A stretch of 64,000 bases of DNA from Methylobacteriaceae bacterium (GCA_020638195.1 JACKJC010000002.1:868001-932000); one strand, 5' to 3'. Shown: positions 44,322 through 53,683, counted from the stretch's first letter. Translations and numbers: made by a program. Notes: a model not told the origin generated them from the letters alone.

Positions 44322-44855
44322 TCAGGACTTTTGCGCGGCGCGCCATGCCCGAAGCGTTTCGAGCGCGCGCCGGATGTGGGGCTCCGCCTGCCCCGAGGAG
44401 GTCGCCGACAGGATGTGGCCATCGGGCGCGACGACGTAGGAAATCCGCGCCGCGAACACGCCGCCAAAGGAGGCGTCGTAGGCCTTCGCGACCTTGAGGT
44501 CGGCGTCGGCGCCGACCGCGAATTTGTCACGGCATTCGGAGCTCGAGAACTTGCGTTGGGTCGCGATGTCGTCGCCCGAAAGTCCGATCACGCGCGCGCC
44601 GAGCGCTGCGAATTCGTCCGTGGCCTCCGCGAAGAGATGGGCCTCTTCCGTGCAGACGCTGGTGAAGCTCTTCGGGTAGAAATAGAGAACGACTGGCCCC
44701 TTCTTCAGGGCGTCGGCGAGCGAAAAGCGAAAATCCTTGCCGGCGAGCGCGCCCTCGACCCGGAAATCCGGGGCGCGGGCGCCGACCGGCAGCGCCGCGC
44801 GCGCGACATCGATCGCGAAGAGCAGGGCTGCGGCACATGCGATAATCTTCTTCAT
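44322..44855 (-). CDS. Secreted peroxiredoxin (AhpC/TSA, BCP-like)
   Basis: A 177-aa thioredoxin-fold peroxidase with a signal peptide (residues 1-20, ending DVARA). The peroxidatic cysteine is C68 in FTSVCTEE, and a second cysteine C108 (SSECRDKF) could resolve it; the BCP-type close resolving cysteine (C-x4-C) is a histidine here. It should reduce hydrogen peroxide or organic peroxides in the periplasm. It is 106 bases upstream (minus strand downstream order: peroxiredoxin start is away from metY), and not clearly in an operon. Confidence 0.87.
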   Translation of the reverse strand: MKKIIACAAALLFAIDVARAALPVGARAPDFRVEGALAGKDFRFSLADALKKGPVVLYFYPKSFTSVCTEEAHLFAEATDEFAALGARVIGLSGDDIATQRKFSSSECRDKFAVGADADLKVAKAYDASFGGVFAARISYVVAPDGHILSATSSGQAEPHIRRALETLRAWRAAQKS

Positions 44856-44913
44856 GCGGCCTCCTGGAACTGGCCGAGGCGAAGATAGGGCCGGGTATTC
44901 CAGCGTACAGGCC

Positions 44914-46869
44914 TCACGCGATCTTACGTTCGAGCGGCAGGTCGATGCCGCGGCGCGCGGCGATGAAGGGCGCGACCTGGTCCGCCGGCAGCGGCCGGCT
45001 GAACAGGTAGCCCTGCGCTATCGAGCAGCCGAAGGTCTTGAGCAGAGCGAGCTGCTCCTCGGTCTCGACCCCTTCGATCACGCAATCGAAATTGAGGTTG
45101 CGCGCCATGGAAATCATGGTCCGGACGACGTCGCGGGCGAGCGGGCTCGTCTCCATCTCGCGTACGAAGCCGCCATCGATCTTGATGCGATCGAGCGGCA
45201 GGCGATGGACGTAGTTCAGGCTCGAATAACCCGTGCCGAAATCGTCGAGCGAAATGCTCGCGCCGATCGATTTCAGCGCCAGCACCGCCTTGCGGGCGCG
45301 TTCGAAATCAGTAACGAGCGCGGTCTCGGTGATCTCGAAATCGATCCGGCTCGGCGCGATCGGGCCGCTGGCGGCAATGGCGATGATCTGCGTGAGCGCC
45401 GCCGGCGACATGAGATCGCGCGCGGAAAGATTGAAGGACAGCTGCACATCGTCCGGCCATAGGCTCGCCGCCGCGAGCGCCTTGCGCAGCAAGGTGCGCG
45501 ACAGGGGATAGATGATGTCGGAACGCTCGGCCACGGGAACGAATTCGGCAGGGCTGACGCGGCCGAGATCGGGACTGTCCCAGCGCGCCAAGGCCTCGAA
45601 CGAAACAATCGCGCCGGTCTCGGCGTCGTGCAGGGGCTGGAACTCGAGGCTCATTTCCGCATCGAGATCGGCGCGGCGCAGACATTGCTCGACCAGGGCC
45701 GCGCCCTTCATCCGACGCTCGTGCTCCTCGCTGAAGGCCACGGCGCGACCGCGATGGTTCTGCTTGGCGAAGTAGAGCGCGAAATCGGCGCGTTCGTAGA
45801 GGCGGCTCGGCTCGTCGCCGGCGTCCGGATAAGCTGCAAAGCCGATCGAAGTCGAGATGGCGGCGATGGCGTCGTCGAAGGCGAAGGGTTCGCGCGTCGC
45901 CTCGCAGATCCGCGCGCCGAGCGTCAATACGGCGTCCTCGTCGCGAACGTTTTCGACGATCAGTCCGAATTCGTCGCCGCCGAGGCGCGCCACGAAAGCC
46001 TCGCCGCCGGCCACCTGAAGGAAGCGCGCGCTGCATTCGACAAGGACGCGATCGCCAATGACATGGCCGAAGACGTCGTTGACCGGCTTGAAGCCGTCGA
46101 GATCGAGAATGCCGACATAAAAGCGCCCACCGTCGAAGTTGCGCGCGACCGCCGCCTCGAGGCGCTCGAAGAACTGGCGGCGGTTGGGCAGTCCGGTCAG
46201 GCTATCGATGTGGGCGATGCGCGAATTCTCGTCGCTGAGCTGCTGGGCGTCGACCTGCGCGGCCACCAGTCCGAGAAAGTCGCGGGAGGAGCGGACGACC
46301 GCGAAGGTCGTGCCGAACATGACGACGAACAGGCCGCAGGCGCCGACGATCATCGGCTCCGGCGTCGCGAGTGCTAGCTGCAGCGAGACGAAGGGTACGC
46401 AGACGGCGGCGACCAGCAACGCGGAGATAGGGAAGTTGACGAGGCTGTAGACGGCGGCAAGCGTCGAAATGCCGAACACGCCGGCGATCACGCCGCGCAA
46501 CGCGGGGTCGCAGGTAAAGTAGAGGATAGTGACCCAGGCGGTGAAGCAGGTCGCCATAACCGTGGCCAGACGCGAGGCGCCGACGAGACGGCGCGTCATC
46601 GTATCGGCGTCGACATCGACGTTGCGGCGTCGAAGCCAGACCGTCATGCGCCAGAAGCAGGCGAGCACGAGCGCCGAAGGGGCGATGATGGTCGGCAGCG
46701 GATTGTCCCAGGACGCGCAGACGGAGACCGCGGCGCCGACGACCACAGCGATGGTGAAATAGAGGATCGGGGCCTGATGCACGTAGGCGGCGTATTGCGC
46801 GCGCGCCAAGGCTCGACGAACCTCGGGTCGGCGATGGCTGGCGCCGGCCCAGTTCAGAAAACGCTTCAT
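44914..46869 (-). CDS. Membrane GGDEF-EAL diguanylate cyclase/phosphodiesterase
   Basis: A 651-aa cyclic-di-GMP enzyme. About five or six N-terminal helices (residues 30-200) form a membrane sensor without a known name. The GGDEF domain (about 210-370) has an intact ARLGGDEFGLIVE active site. The EAL domain (about 390-640) has FEALARWDS, the DDFGTGYSSL loop 6 and the C-terminal EGVETEEQ glutamate, so phosphodiesterase activity is plausible. Both outputs look intact. Signalling may affect exopolysaccharide or motility. A CtrA-like site lies just upstream. Confidence 0.94.
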   Translation of the reverse strand: MKRFLNWAGASHRRPEVRRALARAQYAAYVHQAPILYFTIAVVVGAAVSVCASWDNPLPTIIAPSALVLACFWRMTVWLRRRNVDVDADTMTRRLVGASRLATVMATCFTAWVTILYFTCDPALRGVIAGVFGISTLAAVYSLVNFPISALLVAAVCVPFVSLQLALATPEPMIVGACGLFVVMFGTTFAVVRSSRDFLGLVAAQVDAQQLSDENSRIAHIDSLTGLPNRRQFFERLEAAVARNFDGGRFYVGILDLDGFKPVNDVFGHVIGDRVLVECSARFLQVAGGEAFVARLGGDEFGLIVENVRDEDAVLTLGARICEATREPFAFDDAIAAISTSIGFAAYPDAGDEPSRLYERADFALYFAKQNHRGRAVAFSEEHERRMKGAALVEQCLRRADLDAEMSLEFQPLHDAETGAIVSFEALARWDSPDLGRVSPAEFVPVAERSDIIYPLSRTLLRKALAAASLWPDDVQLSFNLSARDLMSPAALTQIIAIAASGPIAPSRIDFEITETALVTDFERARKAVLALKSIGASISLDDFGTGYSSLNYVHRLPLDRIKIDGGFVREMETSPLARDVVRTMISMARNLNFDCVIEGVETEEQLALLKTFGCSIAQGYLFSRPLPADQVAPFIAARRGIDLPLERKIA

Positions 46870-46926
46870 CCATCCCCCAAGCGCGCAATATGAGCGCGCG
46901 CGCCCGGAATGATCGCCCTCGGCCCT

Positions 46927-46941
46927 TTAACTTTCCCTTAC
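46927..46941. promoter_or_regulatory. CtrA-like site TTAA-N7-TTAC upstream of GGDEF-EAL gene
   Basis: TTAACTTTCCCTTAC, one base from the consensus TTAA-N7-TTAA, lies 58 bases upstream of the GGDEF-EAL start. The distance and orientation fit promoter control. A single imperfect match can be chance in 64 kb. Confidence 0.3.
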
Positions 46942-47107
46942 GGCGCCGAGAGCCACGGAGCGGATGCAAACGCAATATCGTTCGCAATTTCCGATAGATG
47001 CGCTCTCCGGCGGCAAGGCGAGGCCGCGCAACGCGCGCAATCGTCACCATGCGTTAACATTTTGCGATGAAGGCTTCGCGTCTGTTTACATCAAGCGGAC
47101 GCTTCTC

Positions 47108-47683
47108 ATGCGCGCATCTATCTTTGCCGTCTCGATCGGCGCGCTTTCTTTCTGTGCACTGTCTCTCGGCGGCTGCGCCAGCACGGCGCCGGCGGAGCCC
47201 GACGTGATGGTCGTGCCCGGCAAGGGCAAGGCCTATTCCGCCTTTCAGCGCGACGACGATTATTGCCAGGCGAACGCCCAATCGGTCGTCGGCTATCGCT
47301 CGCCGGGTCAGGCGTCCAACGACCGGACCGTCGGCGGCGCCGCGATCGGCACGGCCGTGGGCGCTTTGGCCGGGGCGGCTATCGGCGCCGCCTCCGGCAG
47401 CGCTGGAACCGGCGCGCTGATCGGCGCGGGCGCGGGGCTTGCTGGAGGTTCGATCGTCGGCGCTGGCGCCGGGCGGCGCGCCGCAGGATCGATCCAGGCG
47501 CGCTACGATCGTGTCTATGCGCAATGCATGGTCGCGCGCGGTCATCGCGTGGCGGAGCCGGACATCGAGCCGGTCGTCGTGGTCGACGCGCCGCGTCCGG
47601 TCTATGTCTATCCGCGTCCCTATTACTGGGGCGCCGGCGTCTATTACGGACCGCGCCCCTACTACCGTCGCGGCTGGTGGTGA
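47108..47683 (+). CDS. Glycine-zipper outer-membrane lipoprotein
   Basis: A 191-aa lipoprotein. The signal peptide ends in a lipobox LGGC (Cys ~22). The middle is a glycine-zipper segment (GGAAIGTAVGALAGAAIGAA and GAGAGLAGGSIVGAGAG) that may insert in the outer membrane. The C terminus is rich in Tyr/Pro/Arg (YVYPRPYYWGAGVYYG). Similar YMGG-like proteins are common in Alphaproteobacteria; the function is unknown. ATG 47108 gives the signal peptide. It is convergent with the next genes. Confidence 0.78.
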   Translation: MRASIFAVSIGALSFCALSLGGCASTAPAEPDVMVVPGKGKAYSAFQRDDDYCQANAQSVVGYRSPGQASNDRTVGGAAIGTAVGALAGAAIGAASGSAGTGALIGAGAGLAGGSIVGAGAGRRAAGSIQARYDRVYAQCMVARGHRVAEPDIEPVVVVDAPRPVYVYPRPYYWGAGVYYGPRPYYRRGWW

Positions 47684-47879
47684 GGGCTGTGCGGCGCGCT
47701 GCTCCGGCTGGCGCTAATCTGTTTCATGTAGACGAAATTTTCGTCGAGAGCCGATCGAACGAACATCGCGACTTCACGGTTTCATCGCGCGCCTTCTACG
47801 GCCGTGAGAGTGTCGAGCGCGCTTCCCGCGAAAAACCAGCATCCGCCTTTCGCACCACATCTAGCCGCTGGCTGAAGTC

Positions 47880-48560
47880 TCAACCCTTGCAGAGCGCGAG
47901 ATTGGTGCGCTCGGCCTTGATGAGCGGCTTGTAGGCGTCCCAGTCGGAGGGCGGATAATCGGCCATCAGGTCGTCGTCCTTCCTGGCGGCGTCCTCGGCC
48001 ATGGGCGCCAGAACCTTGCGGCACTCGGCCTTCCTGCCGAGGTGATAGAGCGTGATCGCGAGATCGTTGCGGATGGAGGCGGTCTCCATGGGCCCGAGCG
48101 TGCGCGCGCATTTTTGCAGCACTGGCGCCAACAGCGCGTGCGCCTTCGCGTAATCCTTGGCGCCATAGGCCGTCTTGAAGGACTTGTTCATCGCCTCGCG
48201 CGCGCCGTCCGCGCAACCGGGGGCGGGCTTGAGATAAAGTCCTTCAAAATAGGCGCGCGCGCCGCAATAATTGCGGCAGGTCTCAGGCGTCGTCGGCGTG
48301 ACCTCGTAGCCGCCGTCCTTCGCCTTGAAGTCGATCTTGCAGACATCGCCCTCGTCCTCGGCGACGCCGGTCGCGCCCTTCATCTCGCCCTGCACGCCGC
48401 AGGTGTGGCCATTGCCGCCGACGCTCGTGATGTCGAACTTGCCGTCCTTGATATCGAGCGTCCCAAAACCGTGCTCGGCGATGTACTTGCCGGGGGCCAC
48501 CTGCGCCTGTGCGAGCGACGCCGCCAGCAGAAGGCCAAGCGTGAAAATCGTGCGTTTCAT
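47880..48560 (-). CDS. Secreted cysteine-rich protein, tandem paralogue 1
   Basis: A 226-aa exported protein with signal peptide (residues 1-19, SLAQAQ). Ordered landmarks: VAPGKYI, a beta-rich first half with GHTCGVQGEMKG and CKIDF, the block CRNYCGARAYFEGLYLKPAPGC, and a helical second half ending LALCKG. It shares length and landmarks with the next gene upstream (48577-49257): I/VAPGxYI, CxxxCGAxAxxEGLYxxPAPGC and a final cysteine. No known domain is recognised. The two form an operon with 16 bases between them. Confidence 0.7.
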   Translation of the reverse strand: MKRTIFTLGLLLAASLAQAQVAPGKYIAEHGFGTLDIKDGKFDITSVGGNGHTCGVQGEMKGATGVAEDEGDVCKIDFKAKDGGYEVTPTTPETCRNYCGARAYFEGLYLKPAPGCADGAREAMNKSFKTAYGAKDYAKAHALLAPVLQKCARTLGPMETASIRNDLAITLYHLGRKAECRKVLAPMAEDAARKDDDLMADYPPSDWDAYKPLIKAERTNLALCKG

Positions 48561-48576
48561 GTCGGTCGGTCCCCGG

Positions 48577-49257
48577 TCAGGCGCGGCATTGCCTCAGCGT
48601 ATCGCGCAATTCCTTCAATGTCGGCTCATAGCGATAGAGATCGAAGGACGTGTATTTTTCCTGCAGTTTGTCCTCGTTCGCATCGGCGTCCTCGACGTGG
48701 GGCTGCAAGGTCTTCAGGCAATCGGGCTTGCGACCCTGGCGCATCTGCGCGGCGGCGAGATCGACGCGCGTTCCGATCGTGTCGAGCCACGACAAGGTTT
48801 TGGCGCAAGCCTCGAGCTGTTTCGCAAGCAGCGTCTCGACCTTCGCGTCGTCCTTCGTCTGCTTCGCGGTTTCCACCGCCTTTTGCGTGCGCTCGCGCTC
48901 CTTGTCGGCGCAGCCGGGCGCGGGCCTGATGTAGAGCCCCTCGACCGTCGCTTCCGCGCCGCAAAAACGCGCGCAGATCGCGCGCGTCCGCGCCTTCACC
49001 TCGACGCCCTCGGCGCGTTTCGTGAATTTTATGATGCAGGTCTTGCCGGCGTCGGCCGCGCGGCCGGTATCGCCCTTGAGCAGCCCGTCCATCATGCAGG
49101 CCGCGCCGCTCTGGCCCGCGCCGGAAATCTCGAAGGCGCCGGGCGTGATCTGCAGGGAAAACGCGCCGCCCGGCGTGATGTAATTGCCCGGCGCGATCTG
49201 CGCCTGCGCGGCGGTGGCCGCGAGCAGGAGGGAGAGGGCGAGGGCGGGGCGGATCAC
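48577..49257 (-). CDS. Secreted cysteine-rich protein, tandem paralogue 2
   Basis: A 226-aa exported protein with signal peptide (residues 1-19, TAAQAQ) and the same architecture as its neighbour: IAPGNYI, a beta-rich half, CARFCGAEATVEGLYIRPAPGC, a charged helical half (LAKQLEACAKTLS, RQGRKPDCLKTL) and final CRA. Overall identity is low but the cysteine pattern and length are the same, showing an old tandem duplication. The C-terminal helices recall tetratricopeptide-like packing. Function unknown. Confidence 0.7.
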   Translation of the reverse strand: MIRPALALSLLLAATAAQAQIAPGNYITPGGAFSLQITPGAFEISGAGQSGAACMMDGLLKGDTGRAADAGKTCIIKFTKRAEGVEVKARTRAICARFCGAEATVEGLYIRPAPGCADKERERTQKAVETAKQTKDDAKVETLLAKQLEACAKTLSWLDTIGTRVDLAAAQMRQGRKPDCLKTLQPHVEDADANEDKLQEKYTSFDLYRYEPTLKELRDTLRQCRA

Positions 49258-49340
49258 GGGTGGGCTCCTGAAGCGGGGCGGTTTCAGGAGGGATTTACGG
49301 CCGCGACTAAGGCGGCGCTGTGTCAGGAAGCACGGGGCTC

Positions 49341-49466
49341 GCTCCCTCTCCCCGTTTTACGGGGAGAGGGATGGGGTGAGGGGCCAGGCGACTGGGAGTT
49401 CCGTAGCAGCGCGGGCCCCTCATCCGGCGCGTCGCGCCACCTTCTCCCCGCAGGCGGAGAGAAGGG
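49341..49466. repeat. Intergenic multi-hairpin repeat, copy 1
   Basis: Begins with a perfect 11-base stem CCCTCTCCCCG / CGGGGAGAGGG (49344-49354 with 49360-49370). GGGGTGAGGGGCC then pairs with GGCCCCTCATCC about 30 bases on, enclosing a variable centre. An imperfect right-hand hairpin with CTTCTCCCCG follows. The same plan occurs at 56678 and 59589. Confidence 0.85.
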
Positions 49467-49493
49467 ATCAAAGCCGGACAGTTCGCGCTCCTC

Positions 49494-49524
49494 AAAAGGA
49501 AACGGCCGGGCGTAAGCCCGGCCG
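49494..49524 (-). terminator. Rho-independent terminator of nrdJ
   Basis: On the minus strand a perfect 9-base stem CGGCCGGGC / GCCCGGCCG with a 4-base loop TTAC is followed at once by TTTCCTTTT. It lies 43 bases past the nrdJ stop. Confidence 0.85.
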
Positions 49525-49566
49525 AATTGTCTGTTACTGCTTCTTCTTTCCGATGATCTCGCGGGC

Positions 49567-52500
49567 TCAGCTGCACCCCGTCGTGCTGCCGCAAGTATCG
49601 CACTTCAGACACGTCCCGTTGCGCACGAGCGTGAAGTTCGCGCACTCGGGGCAGGCCTCGCCGACATAGCCCTTCATCCGCGCCTCCGCGCGCTTTTCGG
49701 CCATGAGATCGGCTTCGGTCGGCTGCGCCCAGCCGAGCCGGTCGAGGTCGTGGGCGACTTCGGCCACTTCATGCGCGAGCGTGCCGACGTCCTGCGGCTT
49801 GAGTGCGGTGGCTCCGTCGGTCGCCAGCATGGTGGGGGACTGCGCGGCATGCGCAGGCGCGCCGCCGGCAACCACCATCAGGCGGTCGGTCTTGGAACGC
49901 ACCAGACCCTTGGACACGAAGGTCGGGGCGGCCTTGGCGCCTTCCGGCGCTTTGCCTTCGCCTTCGCCCTTGCCCATCGCCGTGTAGCCGATGTCCTCGG
50001 GCGAGACATGCGCAAGGTCGTTGCGCTGCAGGTAGGAGATGGCGAGTTCGCGGAAGACGTAGTCGAGGATCGACGTCGCGTTCTTGATCGCGTCGTTGCC
50101 CTGCACGAAGCCCGCCGGTTCGAAGCGGGTGAAGGTGAAGGCGTCGACATATTCTTCCAGCGGCACGCCGTATTGCAGGCCGAGCGAGATCGCGATGGCG
50201 AAATTGTTCATCAGCGAGCGGAAGGCGGCGCCTTCCTTGTGCATGTCGATGAAGATCTCGCCGAGCCGCCCGTCCTGGTACTCGCCGGTGCGCAGGTAGA
50301 CCTTGTGGCCGCCCACGACCGCCTTCTGCGTGTAGCCCTTGCGGCGATCCGGCAGCTTTTCACGCTCGCGCATCACCTGCACGCGCTCAATCACGCGCTC
50401 GACGATTTTTTCCGCCACGGCCGCGGCGCGCGCCGGCGCGTTGGAGGCGATGATGTCGGCGATCGCGTCCTCGGCGTCGTCGGCGTCGTCCTCGATCAGC
50501 TGCGCGTTGAGCGGCTGCGAGAGCTTCGAGCCATCGCGGTAGAGCGCGTTCGCTTTCAGCGCGAGGCGCCAGGAGAGCATGTAGCTTTCCTTGCAATCCT
50601 CGACCGTGGCGTCGTTCGGCATGTTGATCGTCTTGGAGATCGCGCCGGTGATGAAGGGCTGCGCCGCCGCCATCATGCGGATGTGGCTCTCGACCGAGAG
50701 ATAGCGCTTGCCGATGCGCCCGCACGGGTTCGCGCAATCGAACACCGGAAGATGCTCGGCCTTCAAGAAGGGCGCGCCTTCGAGCGTCATGGCGCCGCAG
50801 ACATGCGTGTTGGCGGCCTCGATCTCCGGCTTGGTGAAGCCGAGGAAGGAGAGGAGCTCGAAGGTGGGATCGTCGAGCTTTTCCGCCGGCACTTTCAGCG
50901 TGTCGCGCAGGAAATCAGCGCCGAGCGACCATTTGTTGAAGACGAACTTGATGTCGAAGGCCGAGGCCAGCGAATCCTCGATCGTCTTGATCTTCTCGTC
51001 CGTGAAGCCACGCGTGCGCAGGCTCGCATGATTGATCGCGGGCGCATTGGCGAGGCTGGCATGCCCGACCGCATAGGCCTCGATCTCGCCGATCTCGGCC
51101 GGCGTGTAGCCGAGCGTGCGCAGCGCTTCCGGCACGGCGCGGTTGATGATCTTGAAATAGCCGCCGCCGGCGAGCTTCTTGAACTTCACTAGCGCGAAGT
51201 CGGGCTCGATGCCGGTGGTGTCGCAATCCATCACGAGGCCGATCGTGCCCGTGGGGGCGACGACGGTGACCTGCGCATTGCGGAAGCCATGGGCTTCGCC
51301 GAGCGCAAGCGCCTCGTCCCAGGATTCCTTCGCGCGCAGACGGAAATCTTCCTGCGGCAGCGAGGCGAGGTCGAGCGGCACCGGGGCGACCGACAGCTTC
51401 TCGTAGCCCGTGGCCTCGCCATGCGCGGCGCGGCGATGGTTGCGGATCACGCGCAGCATATGCGCGCTGTTGCGCTTGTAGTCGGCGAAGGGGCCGAGTT
51501 CCCTGGCCATTTCAGCCGATGTCTTGTAGCAGACCGCCGTCATGATCGCCGACAGCGCGCCGCAGATCGCGCGGCCCTCAGCTGAGTCGTAGGCGATGCC
51601 CGAGGACATGAGGTAGCCGCCGACATTGGCGTAGCCCAGCCCGAGCGTGCGGTACTCGTAGGAGAGTTTCGCGATCTCCTTCGAGGGGAATTGCGCCATC
51701 AGCACGGAGATTTCGAGCACGACGGTCCACAGCCGCACGGCGTGCTCGTAGCGGGCCAGGTCGAATTTGTTGGTGGCGGGATCTCGGAAGGTCAGCAGGT
51801 TCAGCGACGCCAGGTTGCAGGCGGTGTCGTCGAGGAACATGTATTCCGAACACGGGTTCGACGCGACGATCGGGCCCGCCGACGGGCAGGTGTGCCAATC
51901 GTTGATGGTGGTGTGGAACTGGATGCCGGGATCGGCCGACGCCCAGGCGGAATAGCCGACCTTCTCCCAGAGCTCGCGTGCGTCGAGCACCTTGTGCGTC
52001 TTGCCGTCGAGGCGACGGGTCAGGCGCCACTCCCCACCCTTTTCAACCGCGCGCAAAAAGTCGTCGGTGACGCGGATGGAATTGTTCGAGTTCTGGCCGG
52101 AGACGGTGAGATAGGCTTCCGAATCCCAGTCGGTGTTGTAGGTGTCGAACTCGATGTCCTTGTAGCCTTGGCGCGCGAACTGGATGACGCGCTTGATGTA
52201 GCTGTCCGGCACGTCGGCGCGGCGGGCGAGACGGATCTCGCGCTTGAGCGCCGGGTTCTTCTCCGGATTGAAGCAGTCGTCGTTCGAGCCTTCGCAATTC
52301 ACGGCGGCGCGCATCACCGCCTTCATGTGCTTCTTGACGGTCTTGGAGCCGGCGACGAGGGCGGCGACCTTCTCTTCTTCCTTCACCTTCCAGTCGATGA
52401 AGTCTTCGATGTCGGGATGGTCGATGTCCACGACGACCATCTTGGCCGCGCGACGAGTCGTGCCGCCCGACTTGATGGCGCCGGCGGCGCGGTCGCCGAT

Positions 52501-53280
52501 CTTGAGGAAGGACATCAGGCCGGACGACTTGCCGCCGCCCGACAGCTTCTCGTTCTCGCCGCGCAGGCGCGAAAAATTCGTGCCGGTGCCCGAGCCGTAT
52601 TTGAACAGGCGCGCCTCGCGCACCCACAGGTCCATGATGCCGCCCTCGTTGACGAGGTCGTCGGCGACGGACTGGATGAAGCAGGCGTGCGGCTGCGGAT
52701 GCTCGTAGGAGGACTTGGACTTGGTCAGCTTGCCCGTGGCGTAGTCCACGTAATAATGGCCCTGGCCGGGGCCATCGATGCCATAGGCCCAGTGCAGGCC
52801 GGTGTTGAACCATTGCGGCGAATTGGGCGCTGCGACCTGCGCGGCCAGCATGAAGCGCATTTCGTCGTAGAAGGCCTGTGCGTCGGCTTCGTCGTTGAAA
52901 TACTTGCCCTTCCAGCCCCAGTAGGTCCAGGCGCCGGCGAGACGGTCGAACACCTGCTGAGCGGTCTTTTCCGAGCCGTAGCGCTCGGCGGCGGGCAGGG
53001 CGGAGAGCGCGGCTTCGTCCGCCACCGAGCGCCACAGGAAGGAGGGGACGTCGTTTTCTTCCACCTTCTTCAGGCGCGCGGGAACGCCGGCCTTGCGGAA
53101 ATACTTCTGGGCCAGCACGTCGGCGGCCACCTGGCTCCAGCCGGCCGGCACTTCGATCCCGTCGAGAGAGAAGACGATCGAGCCGTCGGGGTTCTTGATC
53201 TCGCTCTTGGTCGTACGGAATTCGAGCCCTGCGTAGGGGGAGCGTCCTGCCTCGGTGTAACGTCTATCAATCCGCATCAT
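49567..53280 (-). CDS. nrdJ: Adenosylcobalamin-dependent class II ribonucleotide reductase
   Basis: A 1237-aa NrdJ that makes deoxyribonucleotides with a B12 radical, with or without oxygen. Recognisable blocks are VAAPNSPQWFNTGL, NPCSEYMFLDDTACNLASLNL (active-site cysteine and Glu/Asn set), the substrate loop GTIGLVMDCDTTGIEP, and a C-terminal zinc/redox tail CPECANF...CLKCDTCGSTTGCS. The ATG at 53280 follows GGGGGATA. The long form (>1200 aa) is typical of Alphaproteobacteria. A NrdR-like box pair lies about 200 bases upstream and a terminator follows the stop. It makes the cell B12-dependent unless another reductase exists. Confidence 0.95.
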   Translation of the reverse strand: MMRIDRRYTEAGRSPYAGLEFRTTKSEIKNPDGSIVFSLDGIEVPAGWSQVAADVLAQKYFRKAGVPARLKKVEENDVPSFLWRSVADEAALSALPAAERYGSEKTAQQVFDRLAGAWTYWGWKGKYFNDEADAQAFYDEMRFMLAAQVAAPNSPQWFNTGLHWAYGIDGPGQGHYYVDYATGKLTKSKSSYEHPQPHACFIQSVADDLVNEGGIMDLWVREARLFKYGSGTGTNFSRLRGENEKLSGGGKSSGLMSFLKIGDRAAGAIKSGGTTRRAAKMVVVDIDHPDIEDFIDWKVKEEEKVAALVAGSKTVKKHMKAVMRAAVNCEGSNDDCFNPEKNPALKREIRLARRADVPDSYIKRVIQFARQGYKDIEFDTYNTDWDSEAYLTVSGQNSNNSIRVTDDFLRAVEKGGEWRLTRRLDGKTHKVLDARELWEKVGYSAWASADPGIQFHTTINDWHTCPSAGPIVASNPCSEYMFLDDTACNLASLNLLTFRDPATNKFDLARYEHAVRLWTVVLEISVLMAQFPSKEIAKLSYEYRTLGLGYANVGGYLMSSGIAYDSAEGRAICGALSAIMTAVCYKTSAEMARELGPFADYKRNSAHMLRVIRNHRRAAHGEATGYEKLSVAPVPLDLASLPQEDFRLRAKESWDEALALGEAHGFRNAQVTVVAPTGTIGLVMDCDTTGIEPDFALVKFKKLAGGGYFKIINRAVPEALRTLGYTPAEIGEIEAYAVGHASLANAPAINHASLRTRGFTDEKIKTIEDSLASAFDIKFVFNKWSLGADFLRDTLKVPAEKLDDPTFELLSFLGFTKPEIEAANTHVCGAMTLEGAPFLKAEHLPVFDCANPCGRIGKRYLSVESHIRMMAAAQPFITGAISKTINMPNDATVEDCKESYMLSWRLALKANALYRDGSKLSQPLNAQLIEDDADDAEDAIADIIASNAPARAAAVAEKIVERVIERVQVMREREKLPDRRKGYTQKAVVGGHKVYLRTGEYQDGRLGEIFIDMHKEGAAFRSLMNNFAIAISLGLQYGVPLEEYVDAFTFTRFEPAGFVQGNDAIKNATSILDYVFRELAISYLQRNDLAHVSPEDIGYTAMGKGEGEGKAPEGAKAAPTFVSKGLVRSKTDRLMVVAGGAPAHAAQSPTMLATDGATALKPQDVGTLAHEVAEVAHDLDRLGWAQPTEADLMAEKRAEARMKGYVGEACPECANFTLVRNGTCLKCDTCGSTTGCS

Positions 53281-53683
53281 TATCCCCCTTGGCGCAAATA
53301 TCCCTGCGCCGGCTGGCAACCAGCCCTGCCTGTTTCCGTTCGACGCCTGTTGAGAACACGCCTGGCCGTTGCCGGCTCTACAGCGAGCCGCAACCTTTCC
53401 CGTCCGAAGCAAATTCGCCCGCTTCGGCCGATCCGGTTGCGATCGATTGGAGAGTAGGGCGAGTCGTCAGAGGACGTCAAGATATTGTGCGATTTATGGC
53501 GCCAAACCCCATATATGGGGGAAATCTGTGGATTGTGGGGAAAGTTTTAACCTTCAGGCGCTCCAGCCTCCCCCTCTGAGAGAGATTCGGCAAGGGCTGC
53601 ATTGCCGCAATGCGCGCCAAAAGATCGGGTTGCGCCGCAGCGCGGCATCGGCCATAGGTGACGCCGAATCCGGAGGCTATTCG
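53281..53683. other. 403-base divergent region between nrdJ and NDUFA12 gene
   Basis: Contains the nrdJ leader (about 190 bases), the NrdR-like box pair (53475-53521) and the promoter side of the NDUFA12-like gene. I see no cobalamin-riboswitch B12-box here. The stretch 53450-53550 is AT-richer than its surroundings, as expected for promoters. Confidence 0.5.
53475..53521. promoter_or_regulatory. Candidate NrdR box pair
   Basis: Two 16-base sites: CGTCAAGATATTGTGC (53475-53490) and ACCCCATATATGGGGG (53506-53521). Each agrees with about 11 of 16 positions of the NrdR consensus acaCwAtATaTwGtgt. Their centres are 31 bases apart, three helical turns, as in known NrdR targets. Their location upstream of nrdJ supports repression of ribonucleotide reductase by NrdR. 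Confidence 0.65.

Noticed and set aside
51691..53457. Plus-strand open frame of about 590 codons opposite nrdJ
   Set aside because: It is the shadow of nrdJ, whose motifs are unambiguous, and has no recognisable domain.
53281..53683. Cobalamin riboswitch in the nrdJ leader
   Set aside because: No B12-box or characteristic pairing was seen; the NrdR-like boxes give a simpler explanation.
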